Assembly (NCBI RefSeq): GCF_000003195.3
Contig: NC_012873.2
Span: 42,464,061-42,528,060 of the forward strand
DNA: 64,000 nt
Direction of reading: 5' to 3'
From: Sorghum bicolor
Lineage: Eukaryota; Streptophyta; Magnoliopsida; Poales; Poaceae
Numbering within the stretch: the first letter of the stretch is position 1; each line of letters opens with the position of its first letter. Position numbers and translations under genes: made by a program. The notes beneath the pieces are model-generated. The model did no database searches, had not been told where the DNA came from, and was given only the letters and a program-made list of their open reading frames with translations. Below, piece by piece: positions 55,116 through 64,000 of this stretch.

Positions 55116-55560
55116 CACTACAAAAAAAGTTGGATTTTATGTCAACAGCAGTCTGTCACATAAAGCTTAAATGTTGTCATAAAAAGATTCTTATGACGGC
55201 ACAGCACCGTCACGTGTGGCGTCACAAAACGATCGTCACAAAATGGATATGTGACGGTAACAAGCTAAGTCGTCACAATATGTCCCAACATTTTGTGATG
55301 GCATTTACACTACCGTCACATAAGGCGACTCTTTTATGACGACGACAACTGTCACATATTAAGTAGTCAACGCGTCGCTTATTGTTTTATCACCGTCATA
55401 GATTCCCTGTTAGGAAGACCTGGTTATACCCTTTTGTGATGACTCTTTGATGTCATATGTTGACATGGACCGTCTTGTTTTTATAGGCGTCCTAAACATC
55501 TGTAGACGACAGAACACCGTCACAATTTCAATTTGAACTTTTGACGACTGATGGCCCACA
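55116..55560. repeat. CACTA-2 terminal and subterminal repeats
   Basis: The motif TGTGACGGT/ACCGTCACA and shortened forms (cgtcaca, ccgtcac, tgtcacat) occur more than ten times in both orientations from about 55150 to 55550. In En/Spm, such subterminal motifs are bound by the TNPA-type protein, which brings the ends together. Confidence 0.9.
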
Positions 55561-55874
55561 TATCGAATTCATCCAGACATATATACCAATATAGACAATA
55601 GAATCCATCATCATTCATACACAATATTGCCAAGGCATCATACACATCACAGACATATTGAAACTGATAACACAGTTTTCAAATTCCACAAGTTCAGGTT
55701 CTAGGTTCACACACAAGTACTGACATAAACCATATTACAAGTTCCAGGTTCCATGACCACACACAAGTTCCATGAGACAAAACATCAAACAAGTTCAACA
55801 AGTGCAGAGAAGTTTCAGCAGCCCTCAAATTTCCAACCTGGGCATTATCAAGCATAGAGTGCATTCAGCCTACC

Positions 55875-58703
55875 TCAATCTTTGTGAAATTTCAGCAAAG
55901 ATCGTAGCATCGAACTGACTTCCTCAAACTTGTTGTTCATTGCCTTCACTTCTTCTTGTGTCACGCGTAGCAAGGTTTGGTTTTCTTCAAGTGCGGCCTG
56001 CTGCGCTTCAAGTTGTGCCTGCCACACTTCCTGCCTCCTTGCAGCCTCCTCTCTTTCTTCTTGTAGCTGTTCTTCAAATTGCGCTTGCATACGTGCTTGT
56101 GCTGCAGCTGATGTGGACCCGGTAGCCTTGCTCACTTTAGTTATGCCAAGACTTTGAAGGAATGTTGATCTATTGCTGATGTGGCTGAGACTTTCAGCAA
56201 CTATCTTGGTTGGAGACTTCTGTTGTTCTCCTTCTGGTTCTTTTTCCTCCTCTGCCACCATTTGTTCCTACATAGAATCCATGCACTTGATTGAAAGGCC
56301 ATACAACAGTAACAGTCTTATACCAGGATTGAATATGCAACATTCAGTTCACTTACATATAATTCATTTGCAAGAGGAGTACGACCATGTTGTGGATGAT
56401 TCATGCATTCACCAAAGAATTCAATCGCATCTGGTTCCGTGTCATTGTACTTAGACCTCTGTCCATAAAGGTAAATGAATTAGAGTACTTCTCAACATAT
56501 TGTGGACAAGCATCAGATTAGTTGTGCATATTTATAGCAAGATCCCAACATTTATAAGCACTGTATCATCACAAATTCATACATTAGAGTACTTCTCTAT
56601 GGCATGCATGTTATGTCAACAGATTGGCCAAACTCAACATTTGTATGTTTTGTATCAGCACAAACCCACACATTAATTTATTATTGTAACACAAAATTTG
56701 TAGGCAGGTGTTAAGCACTTGGTAATTACTTAGAGTGCCATACAATTGCATGAGACTATATATGCTACAAATGACCCATCTTTCAAACTACTTGTACAAA
56801 AGGCATAGTATCCATACCAGGCTGTAACGGTGGGCAATGTAGGACCTAGATCCAGTCTTTTGGTGAAGCTGCACTAGGGCACGGTTAGCTTTATTCTTGG
56901 AACTTTTTTCCTGCACCATAGAAATGCAATAGAGGTTCATTCACTTGCACATATTCCATTTCACAGTAAGAAAAGAGTTAATCAAGGCAAATACCTGATT
57001 CTTTGGCTCACACCAGTACTCAACCAGGTTGACCCACTCCTGCTTCTTCATCTTAGGTGGAGGTTCCATGGCCAAGAGTTGTTCTTTTGTCAGTGACTCG
57101 TCATAGTACTTCCTTTTCAGATGATACCTCTGCTGCCTTACTCCCCTCTTGACAATATTAGTGCATGCTGCCTTGCTTGGTCCATCATTCTTAATATCCA
57201 CATCCAACCTTGTCTGTAGCCACAGAAATGATTTGTTAGACAACATTTATTAAAACAGAGTTGAGCTAGTGATTGGTTAGAAGTATTTTTAGTGAAATAT
57301 TTCTCACGCCACTTTATCAAGCACTTTTTGGACTTGTGCCTTCCCCGCATCATTTCATAAGTCTTCCATGATGTGTAGATATGGAGCTGGTCTCTAAGGA
57401 AAATGCCAGTTTTTGATGCTAGCTTAGCTGCCTGAAGGGGGACAGCAGGCCTTTTCTTCCCTTCAGCCACTTTGATAGGCAGCTTGTGCCCCTTTATTAG
57501 CAACTTTTCTAAACCTTGACCCATGCTTTTCTTGCGGACTTGCTTTCATCACCCTACATCTGCAATAAGAATGATAATGTGTTGCTATAGCAGTGACAAA
57601 GTAGATATGTGATGGACGAAAGCATGATTGGAAACCCATATTGCTTACCCTGATCTAAGTCACAAGCTTGTTCTTCATGTACATTGTCCTCTATAGTTGT
57701 TGCATCAAATGTATCAGCTACCACATTGATGTCATTGCTCTGCCTAGAGCTCTGCACACCTGGCGAGGTGTCTATAGGAACTTCTTGGGTGACACTAGTG
57801 GCAGGAGTAGGATGTCTAGATAGGGCAGCAGTTGGTCTTGGAGTAGAAGGTGTACACATTGGGTTTGCACCAGGCACAGACTTGGCTGCAGTTGCCTTGG
57901 TGAATTTGTGAATACTAGCCTCTCTGTTTGGAATAGGAGCAGACATCGATGGAATAGCTGTGGGAATAGGAGCAGAGATGGCTGGACTGGGTGTGGGGAT
58001 CACTGGAGGAGCAGGGGCTGTGGGGTTCACTGGAGGAGCAGGGGCTGTGGGGATCACTAGAGGAGCAGGGGCTTTGTTTGCAGTGTTTGTGGTGAGGCTG
58101 CTGCTTGTAGGGTGTTGGCTTTTCGCTTGTGTGCTGCCTTTTGCAGGGTTCTTAGGAAGCAAGGGCATTCTCTGCCTAGGTGGTGGACGACGTCCAGGCG
58201 ACATGGCTACTTGCTGCCTAGTTAATCTTGTTGGTGTCCACGGTGCCTTTTTGCTGGCAGCCGCCGTCCCCACCTTCAGCTTCTTTTGGACAAGGCGCGT
58301 TCCTAGAACCATCTCTTCTACCTGCATAGATAAACATGCATCCTATTAGTGAAAAAACAAGTGCCTTAGTAAATGAAATTAGTCAATGAAGTTCATGTTT
58401 CAAAGATACCAGAAACTTGCTAATTGGCCATGTAATGCATCTCACCTGAGTATTGACCTCAACATGGAGGTCGTCATCACATTCATCGTCACTATCAGTT
58501 TCGTTTTCAATTTCAGATGATGGATCATAATCATGGTCAGATCCTGGATTTTCAGTGGCTACTGCCTTACCTTTTCCCTTTTGTTTTTTTGCAAGACCAT
58601 CAATAACTTCCTGAGCTAAGATTGGTATACCCATAGATTTAAAAACTTCCTGAATTTTCTTTACATTTTCATCCCTTTGCTGCTCATACTTGTTTTTCGT
58701 CAT
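55875..58703 (-). CDS. CACTA-2 TNP1-like protein (Transposase_24 / Ptta-En/Spm family), multi-exon
   Basis: Exons inferred on the minus strand are 58703-58446, 58321-57649, a third roughly 57519-57305 (borders unresolved), 57213-56995, 56910-56818, 56458-56357 and 56267-55875. All but the third have clean GT/AG sites and matching phases. Exon 1 has an acidic tail; exon 2 is Pro/Thr/Ala-rich. Exons 3-6 carry the conserved region (FLRDQLHIYTSWKTYEM, YHLKRKYYDESLTKEQ, EWVNLVEYWCEPKNQ, KSSKNKANRALVQLHQ, TGSRSYIAHRY, SKYNDTEPDAIEFF). The last exon ends in a strong coiled coil (FEEQLQEEREEAARRQEVW). This family corresponds to the TNPA-like end-binding partner in CACTA elements. No stop or frameshift is seen in the assigned exons. 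The gene diverges from TNP2. Confidence 0.82.
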
Positions 58704-60958
58704 ATCTTGTATGACTAAGTATGATGAGATGTAGACAAATCAGAAACTTTAACCAGTTTCTGTAAACAAATTGAACAAATAACTAACAAATCAGTACACA
58801 TATTGATGACATAAGTGAAAATAACAGACAATAGCAGAACAGATGACAGTACATAACACTAGACAATAACAAACAGAAGCTTTGCAGAATGGAACAAACA
58901 AACAGTACCTAACAATACATTGGAACAAACAAACAGTACCTAACAAATAAGGGTGTTACTAACAGTACCACACTTCTCCTACCATTGTCAACATTCAGAC
59001 AACAAATCCACAATTCTCCTACCACACTTCCACTGTTAGGACAACATTGCTCCAAGCTAGAGACAGCGAGAGGAGGTAGAGTACATTCGGAGGAGGAAGC
59101 CGAGCTGAGGGAGTGTCGTCCGGAGCTCGCGTGCTGGTGACGGCGGGCGCAAGTAGTGTGGAGGCCGTCGACGAGATGGTGCGTAGTCGGCCGAGTTCAT
59201 GACGGTGGGCACTGCGGAGGTGGGCGGGGTCGTGGTGAGGGCGGCGGGTGCTGTGGAGGTGGGCGAGGTGGTGGCGGGCGGCGAGGTGGGCGTTGTGGAG
59301 GCGAGGTGGCGGTGGGCAGCGAGGTGGGCGTAGTGGAGGTGGGCAGGGAGGCGGCGGGCGCTCCGTAGGTAGGGTTTAGGGTTCGGGAGATTGGGGATTT
59401 CCCCTTTGCCAATCGGTGAAGAGGATAAGGCGACGGGGTGGTTTTGGGTAGAGAGAGTGGGAGTCGGCGTGGGTCCCCTGTGTCAGCGAGCGGGATGGGG
59501 CGGGAGCGGCAGCGAAAAATTTGTCTGACCTGGTTGGGCCGCTCTCTCGGTGGAAGGTGGTGCGCTGGGCCGTTGTGCTACTGAAGCACTAGGTCCACCT
59601 GTAAGTGAGCCATTTAGTTAAATTGGGACTGAAATTGGATTTTGGGGTACTAAACGACTGATATTTGCGAAGTTGTCTATAACAAAGTTATGCAACTCAT
59701 CGAGATGTACTTTCTGTATTTTGGTTATATTTTCATTTGACTTTGTTTTGATAGGTTCAAATTCAAAATTCAAAAAATTAGATTAGGGACAACAAATTAG
59801 GGTACTAAATGTTTCCAAATTTAAAAGTGATGAACACAAAGATTGCTCATCTCATGAAGACGAACACTTTTTATTTTGGCCACTTGTCCATTTGAAAAAG
59901 TGATGGGTAACTTTGTTCACAACCTTATACATCTCACTTATAGTTCATGAGACTATGAGGGAGATTGTAAGTTTTATGAACTACTTTACCATCAATTTGT
60001 CGGATGGCCAAATGACCAAAAGATAAATTGTTCGTCTTGATGAGTTGTACAAAAGTCATGCTAACTACTTTTCCATCTGAAATCATTTACAATTTCTAAT
60101 TATGGCCTTTAGTTGCACTTTTTGTACAATTGTCCTTTCCAACTGTTCAAATTTTGTAACATGAAAATATGAGTAGCATCAACACATTAAATTGATAGAA
60201 ATTGATTCTTAAAAGTTTTGAAAAAAAACCACTCCATTTGGATATACCTACTAGGAGGAATCCATGTTACAATTTTTTGGCACAGATTTAAAAACAAAAT
60301 GCATGAACAATGGATAGGGATGAATGACGCTCAAGAACACATGGGCCCACCTGTCATTGTGCTCCTCAGTCATAAGAACACTCTGCTGCTCGCTCGCCCA
60401 CTCTTGCCCCCGCTCCGCCCCCGCTCTGCCCTCGCTCAGCCACTCTCGCCGGCGACACCTCCAGCCACGGCGCCACCCCCAACGCTCGCAAGGCAGAGCC
60501 ACGCCGCCACCCCACCTCCAGCCACGCCGCTCTCGCCCCCGCTCTGCTCCTCTCTCTCGCCCCTGCTCTGCCACTCTCGGTCCACCCAACACTTACATCT
60601 GCTGCCAGCAAGCCAGAGCCGTAGTGCTCACCCGGCTCTGCCTCACCCACCTCATCCGGTTGTTGATCAATGAATGGATGCTCGATGGGCACCTAAGATG
60701 GAGGCTAGGAACTCCATCGTTGGGGGGCTTCGCCGGGGGCAGATCTGTCAGCCTACGACGGAGATGCCAGCCATCGCTTGAGCTAGAGATGGAAGCCGTA
60801 ATTTGTGATGGCTAGCACCGTCACATTTGGACACCACCGTCACTATAGATCAAGGTTAGATATGTTCTTCCAAGTTATTTTGGCACCTCTGGTTGGCTAT
60901 ACAAGTGATTTACTACAGCGAAGATAATTATGTGGCAACTAATTTTGTGTAGGTCAAG
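58704..60958. promoter_or_regulatory. Central divergent promoter/leader region of CACTA-2
   Basis: It lies between the divergent TNP1-like and TNP2 genes. It contains two GC-rich blocks: 59100-59520 (ggtgggcg-type simple repeats) and 60390-60640 (cccgctctgc-type repeats). Between them is an AT-rich part with transposon-like short inverted words (gttatgcaactcatcgagat). ccgtcac motifs recur near 60810-60840. The blocks may be 5' UTR exons for the two genes: a gtgtag acceptor-like site precedes the TNP2 ATG, so an intron lies upstream of it. No translated domain is visible. Confidence 0.5.
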
Positions 60959-63900
60959 ATGGATAGAAGGTGGATTTACAATGAAAAACCATTTTCACAG
61001 CCTTTTTTGGATGGTGTGGACCAGTTCATGCAACATGTCCGAGCAAGATATAGTGCAAATGAAAAAATCAAGTGCCCATGCCGCAAATGCCTAAACCACA
61101 TAGAGAAAAGCTTAGATGAGGTACACGAGGATATTGAAATCAATGGTATGTCTAGAAGCTATACAAGGTGGATTCACCATGGAGAGGAACTTATTGATGA
61201 TGTCCAACAAGATGATGATGGAGAACTTGCTGTTGTACTAGAGGATATGCCATGGGATGGAAATGATGACCAGGCACCACTTCCTGAGGAAGGACAAGGA
61301 GAAGATGTCATAGATGATGGTGCAAGGGGAGTTCAGGGGTTGATTCAAGATATGCGAGACGCAGCGAGCCATGGCTTTGGTGGTAACTTATATAAACAAC
61401 TCATGGAAGAGGCAAAGCGTGAACTTTATCCAGGTTGCACCGAGGAGACTAGGTTATCTTTCATTATTAAACTACTGCATGTAAAAGTGTACAATCGGAT
61501 AACAACATCTGGGTTTGATGCATTCCTTGAGTTGCTTTCTGGATCTTTGAAGAATGTGCCAGGACTTCCTAAGTCATATAATGAGTTGAAAGCTCTCCTC
61601 CGGAAGCTTGGTTTTGGTTATGTTTCTATTGATGTGTGCAAGTATGATTGTGCCTTGTTTTGGGGGGCCCACAAAACTGATCAACATTGCCCAGTTTGTG
61701 GCTTCACAAGATGGAAAGTCAACAAGGATGGCAGAAAGAAGGTTCCTCACAAGGTCCTCCGTTACTTTCCCATAATTCCACGCCTTCAAAGGCTTTTCAT
61801 GTCAAAGCAGCGGGCACAGTATGCAAGATGGCACAAGGAAAAGAGGGTAGTAGTTCTGAATGAATTGAGACATCCGGCTGATGGGGAAGCTTGGAAAGAT
61901 TTTGATGAGACATTCAAGTCTTTTTCAGATGATCCCTGTAGTTTGAGGCTAGGCATTGCTACTGATGGATTTAACCCATTTGGTCACATGAGCAATTCAT
62001 ACAGCATATGGCCGGTGATAGTGGTACCATACAATTTTCCACCATGGATGTGTATGGACCAATCCAATTATATGCTTGCTTTACTAATTCCAGGCAAAAA
62101 GTCACCTGGCAAAGATTTCCATGTGTTCATGCAGCCTTTGATAGCAGACATGATAGAGCTCTGGAAGGGTGTAAAAACTTATGATGCAGTTGAAGGCAAA
62201 GACTTCAAGTTGCGTGCAGCGATTCTATGGGGAATCCATGACTACCCTGCATTAGGCACAATGTCAGGCAGAACCACTAAGGGTTACTTTGCATGTGTGT
62301 ACTGTGATGAGAATCCATGCTCCTGCAGCCTTAGAAACAAAATTGGTTTCATAGACTATAGACGGTTCCCCCCTGAAAACCATCAATGGAGGACCAACAA
62401 ATCTTTCAATGGCAAGCATGAAAAAAGAGAGAAGCCAAGGAAATTTAGTGCAGATGAGGTGATGGCAAGGTTGAATGCAATTGGCTATGTGACAGGCAAG
62501 AATCCAAATAAGCCAAAATCAAGAAAACGACGCCGTGATGAAGATGAACCATTATGGCATCTGAAGGTTAGCCTGTATGATTTGGAATACTGGCCAAAAC
62601 TGAAGCTACAACACAACCTTGATGTTATGCACATAGAGAAAAACATATGTGAAAACATTTTGGCAACTCTACTTAATATTCCATACAAGACAAAGGACAC
62701 CATCAATGCTAGACTTGATTTGGAGGACAGAGGTATAAGAAAAGAGCTTCATTTGCTAGATGACAGTGGTAGTTCATCATCAAAGCCAAGAGCTTGTTAT
62801 GTTCTAAAACCAGAAGACAAGAAGACATTCTTGGAATTTGTGAGCAATGTTAAGTTTCCAGATGGCTATGCCTCCAATATATCAAGATGTATTAACATGG
62901 AGGGAGCAGGATTTATGCATGGGCTGAAAACACATGACTGTCATGTAATGCTGCAACGTATCTTACCAGTTGGCCTCCGTGGTTTGGTGAGCAAAGATGT
63001 ATACGAAGTAATTGCTGAATTGGGTAGGTTTTTTAGACAACTTTGCTCCAAAACACTAAAGGTTGATGCACTACTCAAGATGAAGGAGGATATTGTGGAA
63101 ATACTTTGCAAGCTAGAGAAAATTTATCCTCCAGCATTCTTTGATGTTATGGTTCACCTAGCAGTACACTTACCTGATGAGGCACTCCTTAGGGGACCGG
63201 TGCAGTATGGATGGATGTACCCCATTGAGAGAAGGTTGGGCACTTTTAAGCGTTTCGTCCGCAATCAAGGGAGACCTGAAGGATGTATTGCAGAGGCATA
63301 CACTGCATATGAGTGTATGACCCATTGCTCAACATACTTCAGTGACATCATTAATAGGTTCACTAGGCCTGAAAGAAACTTAGATGCAGAAAAGAACATT
63401 TCACCCAATGGTTACTCTATTTTTGGTCATGCTATTAACCTATTGGGTGGTTCAAAACTTCATGAAGACAAAGACTATGACTCCATGGTTTGGTTTGTTC
63501 TAAATAACTGTGAGGAGGTTGAAGGATACAAAGAGTGAGTACTTCATGTCATTTCAGCCATCTTTATTCAATACTAATGTCACAAAAAGCTAATTATCTT
63601 CTTCCTTTATAGCATGTACATGCAAGAATTAGAACAACAAGGGGTCAACAATGTTGATAAAATGATGTCAACAAAATTGCTGCATGGTTAGAGGATCATG
63701 TATGTGCAACTTCTAAAACATAAATTATGATACAATACATTTTGAAACTCACTTATTTTCTATGTTAATTATGATGCAATGCAGATTACTAGATTGAAAT
63801 ACGAAGGCACAACACCTGTTGACGAAGACCTGTACTCACTAGCATGCCGGCCGGTTCGACGAGTGCGTTCGTATACAGCCTGTATAATAAATGGGGTACG

Positions 63901-64000
63901 GTACCACACTTCGGCTCGTGATGAGCACAAGAAGACACAGAACTCCACCATCAAAACTGCAGGTACTCACGGTGATGACACAATTGACTTCTATGGGACA
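60959..64000 (+). CDS. CACTA-2 TNP2-type transposase (partial at window edge)
   Basis: ATG at 60959 follows an acceptor-like tgtgtag. The first exon is an unbroken 858-codon coding run to a GTGAGT donor near 63536. Domains: the transposase-associated domain at residues about 4-80 (WIYNEKPFSQPFLDGVDQF, CPCRKCLNH); a Cys/His-rich segment about 220-260 (CKYDCALFWGAHK, CPVCGFTRWK); the TNP2-like transposase core about 290-560 (RHPADGEAWKDFDE, ATDGFNPFGHMS, LLIPGKKSPGKDFHVF, GTMSGRTTKGYFACVYC); and a DUF4218-like region about 690-800 (HLAVHLPDEALLRGPVQYGW, YPIERRLGTFKRFVRN). A short exon probably begins at 63613. A further exon begins at 63785 and stays open to 64000, with a DUF4216-like start (RRVRSYTACIINGVRYHT). 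The product cuts the CACTA ends. The coding sequence looks functional as far as seen. Confidence 0.92.

Larger units (their letters stand above)
55116..64000. mobile_element. CACTA-2: large, well-preserved En/Spm-type transposon (right end beyond window)
   Basis: Starts CACTACAAAAAAAGTTGG directly after TAA (55113-55115), inside Gypsy-3 RT. The first 440 bp are packed with subterminal repeats (see the next entry). Inside are a TNP1-like gene on the minus strand and a TNP2 gene on the plus strand, both with open exons. More than 8.9 kb is present and the right TIR lies outside the window. As the outermost insertion of the nest it is the youngest. Confidence 0.92.

Noticed and set aside
60251..60815. 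Overlapping Pro/Arg/Ala frames on both strands
   Set aside because: They lie in the simple GC-rich block (cccgctctgc repeats) of the CACTA-2 central region; frames are open by composition only.

Overview
This window looks like nuclear DNA from a panicoid grass, most likely an Andropogoneae species such as sorghum or a relative (inference). The basis is the transposon content: two copies of a Tourist/PIF-type MITE with GGCCTTGTTTAGTT-like ends, a Stowaway MITE, chromodomain Ty3/Gypsy elements, a grass L1 tail and CACTA (En/Spm) elements. Two host-type genes can be read: an intron-less P-class pentatricopeptide repeat (PPR) gene (16707-18731, +) and a six-exon ARID-HMG-box chromatin gene (36775-40738, -). 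Almost everything else that can be identified is transposon-derived.

Layout. 1-3.9 kb holds a decayed PIF/Harbinger element (5' piece of the Myb/SANT ORF on +, 5' piece of the transposase on -), a 228-bp tandem duplication and a GC-rich minisatellite. 3.9-15.8 kb is a Tourist-like MITE split by a complete 11.6-kb Ty3/Gypsy chromovirus (Gypsy-1, minus strand) with 2.8-kb LTRs, a CCCCA target duplication, PBS, PPT, gag-pol and an extra 260-aa ORF upstream of gag. 16.3-20.1 kb has another MITE and the PPR gene, whose 3' end is frame-shifted and whose downstream DNA is split by a 988-bp solo LTR with AGTAC duplication. 20-29 kb is mostly unassignable non-coding DNA, with a small locus of two RNase H1 N-terminal (hybrid-binding) domains and a possible Helitron end. 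29.4-35.4 kb is a near full-length L1 LINE with nonsense mutations. 35.5-36.2 kb is a triple nest: an L1 tail inside a Tourist-like MITE inside a Stowaway MITE. 36.8-40.7 kb is the ARID-HMG gene. 41-43.2 kb is unassigned apart from a hAT MITE with a perfect 8-bp duplication.

From 43.3 kb to the right edge is a run of mobile elements: a truncated CACTA element (CACTA-1, hosting a tRNA-derived SINE) joined to a 3'-truncated Gypsy-2, whose LTR is broken by Gypsy-3, whose reverse-transcriptase region is broken by a large, well-preserved CACTA-2. CACTA-2 carries a TNP1-like gene (-) and a TNP2 transposase gene (+) that diverge from a shared 2.3-kb central region and run off the right edge.

The most notable points are: the conserved-looking accessory ORF of Gypsy-1; a cluster of RY (CATGCA) motifs just upstream of its TATA box; internal stops in the retroelements that are all TAG or TGA and often at expected Gln/Arg codons, which suggests cytosine-methylation-driven decay; the exact 102-residue higher-order repeat in the PPR gene; and the intact divergent transposase pair of CACTA-2. 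I see no CRISPR, bacterial operon or clearly new defence-type system.
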